Positions 1-12,053 of a stretch of DNA of 64,000 bases are shown here, one piece after another. Within the stretch, counting starts at the first letter, position 1; each line of letters begins with the position of its first letter. Origin of the DNA: Agrocybe praecox (Eukaryota; Basidiomycota; Agaricomycetes; Agaricales; Agrocybaceae); the NCBI GenBank assembly GCA_964017145.1, contig OZ024842.1, forward strand, positions 2,294,001 through 2,358,000. The letters are read 5' to 3'. The translations under genes and the position numbers were made by a program. Under the pieces are notes generated by a model. It saw nothing but the letters and a program-made list of their open reading frames with translations. It was not told the origin of the DNA and made no database searches.

Positions 1-1689
1 AGGTGACATAGGTATGTCCAAATTCTCTTCATCGGGAGCAAGGCTAGCGATACGTCGAGGAACCTCTACTTCATCTAGACGAGCCTTCTTATGAGAAGCG
101 TCATCCAAAGGAGTACCTTTCCGCTTCTGCATGGGGGCATTCGATACTGGTCGGGCAAATAGTTGAGCTAATTCTGGCGTCAGGCCAGGAGGCGCACATG
201 ATACAAAGGCGCCATTTGACTTTGCTTGAATGGACAAGAAATAAGCAACAGGATCGCTGCGTATTTCTTGTAGTCTCATTACAATGGAAGACCTGGGCAA
301 AAAATGGTGTGTCGAAGTGATAGAAGCAATATCAGTATTCAAGGGATTATTGTGAGCACCCGAACGGCCGCGGTTCTTAGCAGCCGCGTTGGCATTTTGA
401 AGTTCGGTAATGGAGTCAATGATTTGTTTCTTGTCCTTTGGCTTCTTCTTGAGCTTGATTGCATTATTGGCTTCAGTTAATTCTTCTGAGACCAAAGGTA
501 CGTCATCAACAGGGGGAGGTGTAGGAGGAACTTCTGTCAAAGGCGATGCTAAAGCCCACAATTAGTTACGCTATGAAGATCCTTTTATAACACACTTACA
601 GGCGCGCGACAAGGACCGTCTTTCGTATGGGTCTTTACCACCAGGATCCAAGGGAGGAGGTTCGTCACCAAATCCAATTCCGAGGTCTTCCAGGTCCACG
701 TCCTGGAAGGCATCTATCTCCATAGAGTGACCGAAGGGTTGTTCAGAAGGGTCTCTACTTTTGCTTCTATGAGACAACATATCCGTATCCATGTTGAAAT
801 CTTGATTTCCGGCTAGGTCTATGTCAATCGAATTTTCATGAAACTGGGCGTCACGACCGGCCTCGACACTTTCTTCAGCGCTCATTGCTACTGATTTGTC
901 AATTTGTTCGTCCCCCCAGTGGATACCCAAATCTAAGTCGTTGAAATCTTGCGACCCGATACCGTCAGAAGGACCCAAATCAAATGGATCGTCCACGCCA
1001 AGTTGAAAATTATCCGCAGGACGGAGAGTGATGTCGTCAATATGAGCTTGATGATGTCCATGACGCTGGAGCGGGCGGTCTTCAAAATCCATGTCCCTTC
1101 CAAATAATATAAATATCAGATGATTTCACCCTGTTGCAAGTTTTGACTTACCAGTCTACATCAGGAAGTAATAGATCAAGCCCAAGTCCGTTTGTTTGAA
1201 GAGTGATAGCTGTTTTGTTTACAGTAAGCTGCTCTTCCGTTAAGTCGACAATTCCTGGACGAAAGGCCTTTTTGTGGATCAAATCAAAAAGGGTTCACGG
1301 GGAAAAATAAAATACAAGTTACCATTTTTATTTTCAGCAATGCCTCATTGCAATCGTCCAACAGGTATTTTGCTTTGCGACTGTATATTCTCACAACGCC
1401 CAAGAGTAATTGACCACTAAGCCTGAGCGCCATTACTTCGATCTCTTTACCCATAATCACATCTGTGGTTAACATTAAGTAAGTTGGGCATGACTAGAAG
1501 GTGGATGACTGACCGACGGATTGTTCAATGTCCGTTTGAAGAGTCTGGCTCTTTGAAAGTTTGCGTTCCATGTGCGCGGCAAGCCATACGCGACCCAAAG
1601 GCCCGCGCCGGGACAGAATGGTCTCTGAATAGAACTAGATAGAAAGTCAGAAATGGGGATGGTAGAGAGATGCAAGGCGAACAGACCAT
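1..1689 (-). CDS. rad21: Cohesin kleisin subunit Rad21/Scc1 (partial, 3' end outside window)
   Basis: Kleisin subunit that closes the cohesin ring by bridging Smc1 and Smc3 in the nucleus. Exons I read on the minus strand: 1689-1687, 1634-1514, 1462-1323, 1267-1152, 1096-600 and 548-1 (continues). The N-terminal Rad21/Rec8 domain is unmistakable: [20 protein letters not shown], then [20 protein letters not shown] and [16 protein letters not shown]. The following part is acidic and low complexity, as usual for the kleisin linker; the window ends before the C-terminal winged helix that binds the Smc1 head. The start codon is its own 3-nt exon, followed directly by a 52-nt intron (GTCTG..CTAG), because the conserved FYSE block begins right after an acceptor. 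About 475 codons are visible. Divergent from the PPR gene, 114 bp between start codons. Identity is very secure; the mini first exon is inferred from frame and homology. Confidence 0.93.
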
Positions 1690-1803
1690 GGTGGTGGTTG
1701 AGAACAAGAGACGCGTTCGAGTGAACACATTGGCGAACAATGTTGAACACACGTGTTACGTAATCCAAGTGTCAATTGGCGGAAAAGAAAGAAAGATGGC
1801 GGG
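1690..1803. promoter_or_regulatory. Short bidirectional promoter region, rad21 / PPR gene
   Basis: Only 114 bp separate the start codons of the divergent rad21 and PPR genes, so both promoters and both 5' UTRs must share this stretch or lie upstream inside the neighbour. No clear TATA box is visible. Confidence 0.5.
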
Positions 1804-3503
1804 ATGATGTTCTCTTCCACCAGGTCCGTCGCCGTTAGGCCTCTTGTTCATCTACGTCCACGACGGTCTCTCCATGGTATGTACCATATTTCTCATAAAT
1901 TTTCTTTCCTCATCTTCTCTGTCTGCAGCCTCCGCTCTTCGCAGTACCACCCGAAATGCAGTTCCTTCAGACCTGACCATGCAAATTATGGCCACCGCAA
2001 ACTCTGGCAATTTTGCAGAATGTCTACGAATTGCGCACATCATGAAAGTCGAAAATGTCTCTCCCGACCCATCCACATATAATTCTATGCTCAGTCTTGC
2101 AGCTCGCAATGGGAGCTGGCTATATTCCTGGGCTATTTTCGATGACATGCTCCAGCACGGAATACAACCAACAAGCGTCTCGTTCGCGCACCTCATCCAA
2201 GTAATCAAGCTTCTCTTTCCATGTTGTTATTCAGGCTGACTCCTTTAATTACGCTAGGCACAACGAGATAGGCCGTCGACAAATTTGTGGTACGCCATTG
2301 AACGAATGAACCACTTTGGCATAAAGCCCAATGCTTCAATTTATACATCAATTATGACGTGTCTTGTGAACGAAAGCAACGTTGAAACTGCTCTCCGTGT
2401 CATATTGGCTATGAAAAAAGACGGCATAGTCCCAGAGCTTCCCGCCGCTCAGGCTGCTATCATCCTGGCTGCAGACTGTGGTTACTCTCAGCTTGCCATA
2501 GAAATTGCAAAATATTTCGAGGGTGTTTCCGTTCGTCGACTTGAGAGTTCTGCTTGGATAGCCTGTCTTTCCTCCGCGGCGCGTAATTTACATGTGAGTG
2601 TCTCGCTAGAATTATTTGGCACAATTGCTTACTACGCTCTGTAACAAGGTCGAAGGCGTCTTGTCATGTTGGCCAACAGTCGTTAATGAGTTCGAGCATG
2701 TGCCTAACGAAGGCATATGTATGGCCGTCCTTAGCACCGCAGCGCGTCATGGTTTACCAGACCTCGCAACGGACGTCCTTCGCGTCCTAAAAGCCGGGAA
2801 TATAGATTGGCAAGAGTATCATTTTGCGGCCTTGCTCGAGGCATTTTGTCGCAACAACCAGCTAAGAGAGGCCCTCACAACACTCCAAATCATGCGAACT
2901 AATGGGATTGACCCTGTGGATACGACTACGGCATTCGTCTTCGATTTCATTAAACGCGACATCGACTCCCTCGACTCTGCTTGGACAATGATCGACGAGA
3001 TATATACAGCCAGTGGCTCGATTGACATAGATGCTCTAAAAGTCGTGGTACGGGCATCAATCTTCCTTGGGGACTTACAACGGGCTGTCGGGATTTACAA
3101 GTCTTTCGCTGATTACGATCTCTCGCCGGACCTCACAACCTTCAACTTGTTATTAGACGGTTGCGTCACAGCACAACACCGTCCGTTGGGTGATCTATTG
3201 TTGACAGACATGAAGCGCTTCAAAGTCCAGCCAGATCAAGATACGTACAGGAATATGATTCGCCTTTGTCTCACACAAACGGTTTACGAAGACGCTTTTT
3301 ATTACCTGGAAGAAATGAAGGCAGCTGGCTACGTACCTCCTCGAGACGTATACCAAGCCCTGAGCGATAAATGTACAGCTACTGAAGATCCCCGTAGCCA
3401 TATGGTCTTGCAGGAAATGAGAGAGTGTGGATATCGACTAGAGGACACCCGCGCGAAGACTATAGCCAGACGCACGTCTATTAGAAGTTCTATAGCCCGA
3501 TAG
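1804..3503 (+). CDS. Pentatricopeptide repeat (PPR) protein, probably mitochondrial
   Basis: Predicted RNA-binding helical-repeat protein of about 511 residues. Exons 1804-1876, 1929-2200, 2258-2593 and 2649-3503 join in frame. The N-terminus is short, Arg-rich and non-acidic (RSVAVRPLVHLRPRRSLH), as in mitochondrial presequences. Repeats of about 35 residues follow, with typical PPR signatures: VSPDPSTYNSMLSLAARNG, GIKPNASIYTSIMTCLV, DLSPDLTTFNLLLDGCV, KVQPDQDTYRNMIRLC and GYVPPRDVYQALSDKC. I see no catalytic add-on domain (no DYW, NYN or SMR), so a role in mitochondrial RNA stability or translation is the family-based inference. I cannot assign it to a named yeast protein. Met1804 and Met1807 are adjacent; either could start translation. 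Confidence 0.85.
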
Positions 3504-3665
3504 CATAGCTTTTTTGTAATGTAATTTTGACAATCTAATCTCACCGTGTCCAAAATTTGGATTTGTGATGGGCCAATCATCGCGTTACGGTTGCGTCATA
3601 TTCGAGGTACTTGATGGATTTGAAAATGGCATTCTGCTACCACTTTCCCTTCACTCTACGATCCT

Positions 3666-4509
3666 ATGGCCGATAACATTTATTTCCATCCTGGTATGTG
3701 CGGGGAATTTTTATGAGGTATAATATCCCAAGTATTGCGCATACAGGTTCTGTGACGTTGTCGGAACGCAATGAATTGCTCAGTCAAAAGGGTATCACAG
3801 TCTGGCTGACAGGACTTAGTGCGAGTGGAAAGGTGAGTTTTTCTCCCCCCCCCCCCTTCCAATGGTCTATTTCTTAAAAACGGCGACAAACACTCAGTCG
3901 ACAATTGCATGTGCACTGGAACAACATCTATTGCACCTCCACAAATTCGCCTATCGTCTTGATGGCGATAATGTTAGATTCGGGCTGAACAAGGATCTCG
4001 GATTCGATGAAAAGTCTCGTAATGAGAATATTAGACGAATAGGCGAGGTATGCACACACCTATATATTACACCGTCGTTTTCTGATAGTGAATCTTTGCA
4101 TTCAAAGGTATCGAAACTGTTCACAGATTCCGGTTGCATTACCATTACTGCCTTTATCTCACCCTATCGCTCCGATCGCGATTTAGCTCGTACGCTGCAT
4201 AAACAAGCAGATCTGCCCTTTATCGAAGTTTTTGTGGATGCCCCATTGCAAGTTGTCGAAGCTAGGGATCCAAAAGGTTTATACAAGAAGGCACGGGCCG
4301 GAGAAATCAAGGGTACGTGATTTCCAAAGTTATTAGAAAAAATATATCTGTTGTACTGAAAGTTTTCATCTCCAGATTTCACTGGAATTTCTGCTCCATA
4401 TGAACCACCAACAGCACCAGAAATCCATATCAAGACCGATGAAGTAGAAGTGGCCGAGGCTGTCCATATAATAGCGCAGTATCTCATTGACAACAGTTAC
4501 ATCTCTTAA
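3666..4509 (+). CDS. MET14: Adenylyl-sulfate (APS) kinase
   Basis: Phosphorylates APS to PAPS, the second step of sulphate activation before reduction to sulphite; cytosolic. Exons 3666-3693, 3747-3832, 3898-4047, 4108-4312 and 4376-4509 give 200 residues, matching the family length. The Walker A motif GLSASGKST is split by intron 2 exactly between GK and ST. Further family blocks are [68 protein letters not shown] and the C-terminal [13 protein letters not shown]. Intron 2 has a C-run of 12 near its start. The stop codon lies only 20 bp from the stop of the convergent kinase gene, so the 3' UTRs must overlap or be extremely short. With the cysteine synthase at 61371 it is one of two sulphur-assimilation genes in the window. 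Confidence 0.95.
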
Positions 4510-4529
4510 AGGGCATACATAATAAGATA

Positions 4530-6969
4530 TCATACATTACTATTACTTTCTACTCCAGATGTGGCCATATATACTGGGTCTCCGAAGTCTGCGTCATTTT
4601 CTTCTTCGATTGCATTATCCAACATAGTATTTAAGCCCGACTCTATGGTTGCTAGCCAATGAGCAAGCACTTTGACAGTGCGATTGATCTCGAGTTTGTG
4701 AGTGTCTTCTGAGATCAAAGCAGGATAATCAAGAGGATAAGGTCTAAGAGTGACTTCGTTAGGAAGTACATGTTCTGCTGAGAGATTTGAACGACTCGAT
4801 TGTTGGTTTCTATGATTGGAGGATGCCTTACTGAAGAAAGATGACGAGATAGGGCCGTTTTCTGGACTAACATCAACCATATGGGTGGATGACGAAGACA
4901 GAGCGATATTGGAACCCAGAGGGAAATGACGTCCTTGGTGAACTGCTACTGACGGAGAAGGAGGAAGAAGATCTGAAAGTCCCATGTGGTGACTGGAAGG
5001 GACCTGATGAGTATCAGCATAATCATGATTTTAAGAACAAAATCAATACGGATAAAAACCTTAAGCACGTCCTTGAGACCGGGTGCCCCTTTTCCAATGG
5101 AATGAAATGCTGGAACCACGTCGCTTAGTTTCCGTATATCGCTCGCTGGAACGTTTTTGTTTTCAACTTCCAAAGTGACAGAAGACGGCGGTGGCGTTGT
5201 TGAGGATATACTACGTGACAAAGAAGACGGATCATCGTCGCTTGGATGTACCAGCGCAGTATCTAACGATAATGAACTTTGATGAGTGACTGGAGGAGAA
5301 TATCGACCCATCTGAGTTCGGGCCAACCGAGAGGGTATGTTCAGTCTCGAGGGACGAGGAAAATGGAAGGAGGAAGGAGAGGCCAGATCAGGGTCGTCAC
5401 GCTTCATTGCCATTCTTGTACTAGAAAAAATTTCGTCAAACTCATCTTGTGCATTCAAATTGTTTATGTTGGCTGTTTCTGGTCCGTTGAATTCACAGGC
5501 GTCATCGTCAGAAGTGTCCTCCTGGTGTTCTGATGAGGTGAGAGTATGTTGATCAGAGGATCCGTCTTCAAAGAAAGCCGAAGAGGGCCTTTCTTCTCTT
5601 GTTTCGTGACTGCTAAGCAAGTCGTTTGCTGTTGCAGGATCTGGTATAGCGGACCGAGGAGTGTTGATATCGTCTCTTATCCGTTTTTCTTCTCCCGTTG
5701 TCAGGAAGTGCAGTGGTCGATCTGGAAGGTTTACACTAGGAGTATAATTATCAGGTTGCGTCGAACCATTGTCTTCAAAGAGGTGCCTCAAGGATGAAGG
5801 CAAATTGGTTGAAGACTGAGCACGGAGAGTAGACTGGCTCGAGGTATCCATTGGAGATTGAGTGTTAGCGTAATCGGTCTCTCCGCTTATCTCCATATGC
5901 GTCCCTCGAATAGTGTCAAACTCCCAGTTTGCGTCCTCCGGCGGACTAGATGAATCATGCTTAGACAACAGGGATAAGACAAATTGGGTATGTCCGGCGA
6001 ACCTGTTTAAATCACTATTTTCCCAATCCAAAGGCTCCGCTAAGCTGGCCCTTGGTCCAACCTGCTGAAGTCGAAGAATAAGGTCTTTCAGGATGGCCAC
6101 CCCGACCTTGGAAATGGATTTGATCCACTTGGTCTTCAAGAGCTCGTCTGCCGGTAAGCGCTGGCTTGACCATGAGCAGATGTAGGATTATGAGTACTCT
6201 TATGAAATACCTCCTGAGGTGATTCCTTCAGACAATACGACATGAAGTCTCGCATATCTTTCCCTCCTTCAGTTTCAGATAGTCGGGGCGGTTTGATTCT
6301 CGGTATCAAATCCATCACTTGAAATTTATCTAAGTTGGAGTGGGGAGGAGTGCCTTTTATCATCTCATATATCATGATTCCGAGACTCCAGATATCCGCC
6401 TTGGTATCATAAGCCGGCACGGTCTGGACGACTTCAGGAGCCATCCAATAAGGTGTTCCGGTCAGCGTGTTCCGTTTGCTCGAGGTAGTCGCCAAAAGTG
6501 CAGAAACGCCAAAGTCGCATATCATGACCTTGCCGGTGGCAGTGACGAGTATATTGGCGGCCTTCATGTCACGGTGGATGACTGGGACCTTGTGAAGATA
6601 GGCCAAACCGACAAGAACCTCCCTGATGATGACGGCGACGTATTTCTCTTCAATGCATCCATCATTAGACGCTTTCATCAAGGATAGGACACTTCCGCCT
6701 TGTGCAAGCTCCATGACGATCCAAACGCGGGGACCATCCAGAAAGCAGCCGTAGTACTTTGTGATATTGGGCGCGTCTCGCAACTGGGACAAAAGCGCGA
6801 CTTCTCGCTGAATATCACCAACGTCATCGTCAGAAGTATCGAGATTTATTATTTTGAGGGCAACGACATTGCCTGTGGGTATATGCTTGCCCTTGTGCAC
6901 GGACCCATAGGCGCCCTTGCCAATGGTCTCCAAACGCTGGAAGAGCTGGTGGACTGAAGGTTGGGACAT
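4530..6969 (-). CDS. Ste20-family GCK kinase, Nak1/Kic1-like
   Basis: Serine/threonine kinase of the germinal-centre-kinase group, probably the upstream kinase of the fungal RAM/MOR polarity pathway. Exons 6969-6211, 6160-5060 and 5003-4530 give 777 residues. The kinase domain occupies about residues 12-265: glycine loop GKGAYGSVHKG, VALKII (catalytic Lys), IVMELAQGGS, HRDMKAANIL, DFGVSALL (DFG), the GCK signature GTPYWMAPEVV and DIWSLGIMIYEM. Intron 1 (6210-6161) falls at the end of the kinase domain. The rest is long, Ser/Pro/Asp-rich and low complexity, with a conserved-looking C-terminal helical block around ALISEDTHKLEINRTVKVLA. Nak1/Kic1 is the best fit because of KIINLDTSDDDVGDIQREVA in the N-lobe, but other GCK members cannot be excluded. 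Divergent from eIF2B gamma with 83 bp between starts. Confidence 0.88.
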
Positions 6970-7052
6970 GCAGGTTTGGTCTCAAACGACGGAGAGTCAT
7001 GTGACATATCTTATCGAAATTAACTTGGACGCTCATCCATGTTTTCACCATC
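6970..7052. promoter_or_regulatory. 83-bp bidirectional promoter with overlapping upstream ORF
   Basis: Start codons of the kinase and eIF2B gamma genes are 83 bp apart. An ATG at 7039 opens a 10-codon reading frame that ends with TAA at 7069-7071, 17 bases past the eIF2B gamma start at 7053 and in another frame. If the transcript begins upstream of 7039, this uORF would overlap the main start. Confidence 0.45.
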
Positions 7053-8913
7053 ATGGACCTCGACATCGTAAAGCCTGATCTCGTCGCAAGAGAGTTCCTC
7101 GCAGTCGTCCTCGCCGGCTTTGGCAACGAGTACGTACATGTATACTCATCATCAACCCTTGTTTACCAATATCTTCCAGGCTCGTCCCTTTAACCAGTGA
7201 TTACGGCGAGGAGCCTTGTCCCAAATCTCTTTTGCCAGTCGGCAACAAACCATTGCTTGAATACGTCCTTACATGGCTCGAACAATCAGGCATCAAAGGT
7301 TCTATTCTCTTTTACTACCACTAGTTTCCCAGCTTAATCCAATATGTGTCTAGATGTTCTTGTTATATGTCCAACTAGCCATCGCTCATCTGTATATCAT
7401 CATATACACTCGGACGTGTCCTCATCGACCCTCAGAGTCGACTTGCAAACGTACGATGAGTCTTTGGATGAAAATGTAGGAACGTGTACACTGCTTCGCC
7501 AATTTTCCAACCGGATAACGGAGGATTTTGTTGTACTACCTTGCGATTTTATCCCCCCGCCAAATCTGCCTCTTAGCCTGTTGCTCAACAAATTCAGGGT
7601 AGATACCCTGTCAGACGATTGTCTTGCGACAACATGCTGGTACCCTCCTCGACCCTCGGAGAAAGGCTCATTTCTTGAGGAATGGGGGCCCCTTCCCGGA
7701 ATATCTTCTATTGTTTGGGACCCTGCCTCCGGCACTTTGTTGCATATAGACACCCCCGACGATCAGGATAGAAATTCGGAAGAACTGGAACTCAAAATGT
7801 CCCTCTTGTCGCGGTGAATCCCGTTCTTATCATGGCTAAGTTTCTTTACAGACTGATTCCTTATTTAGATACCCCAACCTGAAACTATCAACATCATTGG
7901 AGGATTCACATGTCTATGTATGCCGGCGTTCTGTGCTGGATCTTTTGTTGGAAAAATCGTCTTTTTCTTCTCTAAGAGAAGAATTCCTTCCTTGGCTTTG
8001 CAAGATACAATACCATAAATCAAAAAGAATCAAGTATGCAAAGGATACTCGTGAATCAATCGTTGTTTTGAATACTGATATTTACTGATTTAGTGCGCTA
8101 GCCATGAAAGAGGAAGACGAACTGTCTTCGCAGTCGCTTTCTCTGAAACATTCCAGTCTTCTCAATAAAAAAGAGCCCACAGATTCTACAGATTCAGCAA
8201 TGATCTCTGCTTCCCAAGCGAGCTTTAAAGTTGGTGTGATTGTCTACCGCGACGCCACAGATTCTGCCATGAGAATTAACACGCTGCACAGCTTTTACGA
8301 AATGAATAGACGGGTGCGTATTATTATCGTCACTCTATACCGTCATTTTTATACTGTGTGTTTCGAAGATTTTGTCTGGCGCGACATATAGTCTTCCTTC
8401 GAACCCTAAAGACCGTTCTTTGATCGATCAAAGAGCTCAAATATCCACCGATTCCATCGTTGGGGAATCGACTCAAATATCTGAACGCACTACTATCAAA
8501 AGATCAGTAATTGGCAGACATTGTATCATCGGTAAAATGGTTAAAATTACAGGTTGCGTATTACTGGATCATTGTGTCATAGAAGACGGGTAAGTCATTC
8601 TCTTTTTCCTACAAATAGTCAACTCTCTTTTATTAACGATAACAGTGTCAAATTGGACAATTGTATTCTGGGTAAAAATACCCAGGTTGGTTCGAGAGCA
8701 GAACTGACGAAATGTGTGACTCAAGCTGGTTATGAATTCGCAGCAGGAGGTAAACTTTATTTGTCGTTTTAACCTGATAAATGTCGCTTAAACGCTGAAC
8801 ACAAATGCCCTTTAGAAACTGCAAAAGGGGAGAAACTGGAGGTATCTGACTGGATGGCCGTACCCGATGGCAATCTTTCACAAACTTCCGTCACACATAT
8901 CGAGATCGAATAG
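7053..8913 (+). CDS. GCD1: Translation initiation factor eIF2B gamma subunit
   Basis: Subunit of the eIF2B guanine-nucleotide exchange complex that recycles eIF2-GDP. Eight exons: 7053-7129, 7180-7298, 7354-7813, 7869-8033, 8094-8313, 8369-8589, 8646-8749 and 8816-8913, totalling 1464 nt (487 residues). The N-terminal half is the nucleotidyltransferase-like domain: AVVLAGFGNELVPLTSD, PCPKSLLPVGNKPLLEYVL, VLVICPTSH and DFVVLPCDF. The C-terminal half is a left-handed beta helix of hexapeptide repeats (STDSIVGESTQISERTTIKR, SVIGRHCIIGKMVKITGCVL, DHCVIEDGVKLDNCILGKNT) followed by CVTQAGYEF, a strong match to fungal eIF2B gamma. The domain order fits gamma rather than epsilon, since no HEAT/W2 domain follows. 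It is convergent with eIF3c, the stops being 82 bp apart. Confidence 0.93.
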
Positions 8914-8995
8914 TGCAATGAATACATGGTACACACGAGTTGATTATTATTCATTTCTGTGTACGCGTATGCAAGCCGTGAAAAAAGAACAATTA

Positions 8996-11905
8996 CTACT
9001 GACTCCTTTGCCCGGCATGACTTGGCATCTGGTTCCCCAAGCCTTGAGAGAAACGGCCCCCCCTGCCTCTTGCCCCGCCTAAGAGCATCACATTTCAGTT
9101 TCGCAGTAAAAAAAGAGAACTAAGGACTAACCTCGAGTTCCCCGCGTTCTTTCCCCGCGTCCACGACGTTCTTGGGTCTGCTCCCCTCGTTTTTCGTTCT
9201 TATTGCCATCGTTCCTATCACCCCACCCACCTGTACCTCCCATTCTAATGTCGAGAGCCTTCTCATTCTGATCAACCATGGCAGCCAGTTTTTCGGAAAT
9301 AGTTTGGGCTAATTGCTGAGAACGCGACAGGTCAATTCGTTGGAAGACAACAACACCACCGGATTGGTCCAAAGAAGCCGAGAGCTCTTCGTTCCATATC
9401 ATTTTGGACACGATAGACGTGATTGTACGCAAGGGAAGTGAAAATGTCCTCGACAGCAAAGAAAGGGAGAGTGAGCTATAATGTGGAGCATAAGTAAAGA
9501 GATAAGTCCTAAGGCCTTGTTCTTGAATTCGTCTGCAAGGCAAATGTCAGTACATGCCAACATTAACGACAAGAGGGGGGGTTATTTACTTAGCCAACAT
9601 TTCCTTAACATTAGAAACTTCTGGCATAAGACTCCATATTTTGATACTCTGAATCAGATCTCGGCACTTTTCCCATTCTCCATCTTGTAAAGCCTTGCTT
9701 GCTTGCATGATATGGTCCCTAGTACTCTCCGGAGGGCCAGTGAATACTTGACGATCAGCAAAGTCGAGGAGGCGACGGAAGGGCTTTGAGATAATCTTGC
9801 GCTTTTGTTCTTCAGAGTCGATGCTGGCCAATAAGGGTATTTCAACCAACATACTCGACACCAAGAAAGCAGCTTCAAGGAGCTCTGTATTAATGTGCAT
9901 GTGGAAAGGAAGCTGCCTTTGTTTCTCCGCTTTTTCTTGTTCAGGAGTCATGACTTGGAACCGTTGTTGATGGACTCCTTGGGCAAGTAATTCCTTCACG
10001 CGCTGAGTCGTAAAGATATCTTGAAGTATCGCTTGAGCCTCTTTAATTAATCCTGATCGGAACGCGCAGAGGCCTAGTTGGACAACCGTGCGATTATACA
10101 GTATTTGTGTTGCAACGTCAGCTGAGTGGATGGATTCTTGGAGATGTGACATAAGCAACATGTCCCTTGCCGTGTAGAAGTCATTCTGGAGTGCGTGATG
10201 ATAGATGTGGCTAAGCATAGCCCGAGTTCTCAGCAAGGAGTTTCCCGACTTGTAGAGATAGACACAAAGAGAATGAACGAGAGCAGAAGTAGTCTGTTGT
10301 TTGGCAAGGGTCGTGGAAGGTTTGACTTCGGACACATCTGCTGCTGCTTCCAACGCTTGAACAACTGCATCGGGCTAAACAAAGTAACGCGTAAATTGGG
10401 CGAAGTTATGGTACGAGACAGGTACTTACTTTAGAGTAGATGTGTTCCAGACGTCTCATAATGACTCTGCCAAGTGGCTCGCTTTGTGAAGTCTTCTCAT
10501 AGAAAGCCTGAGCCCGACATATAGTGCAGTATAAGACCTTTTCATCTTTAAGTCGATCGACGTATTCTGTGCCATGAGGATCGATGTTTTGTAGGCTTCG
10601 TGTGAACTCGTCATCTAAGCGATCAATGAAACTGATAATGGAACCTCTAATGCGAACAATGCCTTTCTCGGTTTGAGGAGAGCGCTCGAGTAGTTCGTCA
10701 TAGTCTTCCGTCATTTCTTGGATTGAATAATTGGGGTCGGCTGCCACGATTGAAACCAACTGGTCAACTTCGCGTTGTGCGGACAACCAGAGTTCTGCTG
10801 GCATGTGTGTGGAGATCGATGAATTGTAGTCGAAACGAGAAGATACAAGCGCAAGGAGAACACGAATTCGCTGATATGAGGTTACCGCTACATCTAGAAG
10901 TATTTCCAATATGCGAATTTGTTCAGCTCGATCTGTATTCTGGAAACAAATACGTTATGGACGTAGAAAATGTTTTGAAAGAGGAACTTACCTTCTTTCC
11001 GCGAGCTTCTTGCACAGCTTGAAGATCCTTGAAGATACTCTCCGAGGTAAACTGGGTGATTTTGCCACCCTTTCCAACCGTAGTAAATTCATCGAGCTCT
11101 TCGTTACCAGTGGCGCCAGCACGTTGTGTTTGAACGGGTGCCACTGGGACAGTTTCTTTTGAAATAAGGTTCAAGTATTCCTGCTCAAATGCCTCTGGAT
11201 CCTATGCCAATAATGGTCAGAGAAGCATCAAGCTTAATCGGGACTGTATGGCAAACCTCTTGATACTTTTTCACATCTGCTTCGTATTCTTTGATCGCTT
11301 TCTTGATTTTTTGTTTCATGGCTGTGAGGGCCTTTGCGTTCGAAACGTTCATTTTCTTCTTTGCCTCTTTTTCTTTCTGAAGTGCGGTATTGATCGAAGT
11401 TTCGAGGTTGACAAGTGTTCGTATATAGAATGCAGGAACAGGTTCTGATAAATTGTGCTGTCTCTGAATCATGCGGATGAGCTTGTCGAACTCTGCAGTT
11501 TTGAGTGAGCTGTTGTTTACATGATACATATATACTATGAAATATACCGTTTGATATCGCCATCCAGTCGTTAATCTTCAATGCATTCTCCATGACCTTT
11601 CCTGTTGCTTCCATTTCCTTAAGTCGTTTGTCCACTGCACTAAGGATTCGAATCGGGGCCTTTTCTTCCTCGTCACTTGATTCTTCTTCGCCTTGCTTAT
11701 CATCACCGTCACTATCAGATTCACTGGATTCCTCTTCAGAATCGGAGTCACTGGAGTCCGATCCAGCAGTACGCAGGAAACGAGACATAGCCGGTTTGGC
11801 GGTGGTCGACGGTTTTGTTGTTTCTTCATCACCGCTGGACATAAGCTCTTCGGAATCCGAAGATTCAGAGTCGGAATCGCCAGCTTGTCTAAAAAATCTA
11901 GACAT
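8996..11905 (-). CDS. NIP1: Translation initiation factor eIF3 subunit c
   Basis: Core scaffold subunit of eIF3, which binds the 40S ribosome and eIF1/eIF5. Exons 11905-11548, 11492-11257, 11201-10992, 10939-10430, 10374-9590, 9532-9132 and 9078-8996 sum to 2583 nt (860 residues, normal for fungi). The start is MSRFFRQAG, and MSRFLRTAG recurs 40 residues later between acidic Ser/Asp/Glu runs, the usual eIF3c N-tail. The eIF3c core (DWMAISNEFDKLIRMIQRQ, AKALTAMKQKIKK) and a PCI domain (about residues 590-780, ending ...QSGGVVVFQR) follow. The last exon, beyond a 53-nt intron, encodes an RGG-type tail (GARGRGGRFSQGLGN); without it the ORF would stop at 9127. An in-frame ATG at 11923 would add six residues; I prefer MSRFF because it is the conserved start. 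Confidence 0.94.
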
Positions 11906-12053
11906 TTTTGCAGTCGTAATCAAGAGGGGTTGTTCAAAAAGGGCCAGGGATTTCCAGTCACAAATTTTACTGTTACACGGACGTCGGGAAGTGCCGCTTA
12001 CATAACATTTACATGTAATATTACATAATCATTGTGAGAATAAGTAATGAACA

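Noticed and set aside
1753..1803. Upstream start at 1753 for the PPR protein
   Set aside because: It would add a hydrophilic stretch before a good presequence and extend almost to the rad21 start; Met1804 fits better.
5279..5797. Plus-strand ORFs opposite the kinase C-terminal region
   Set aside because: Shadows of the Ser/Asp-rich minus-strand exon; no protein-like features of their own.
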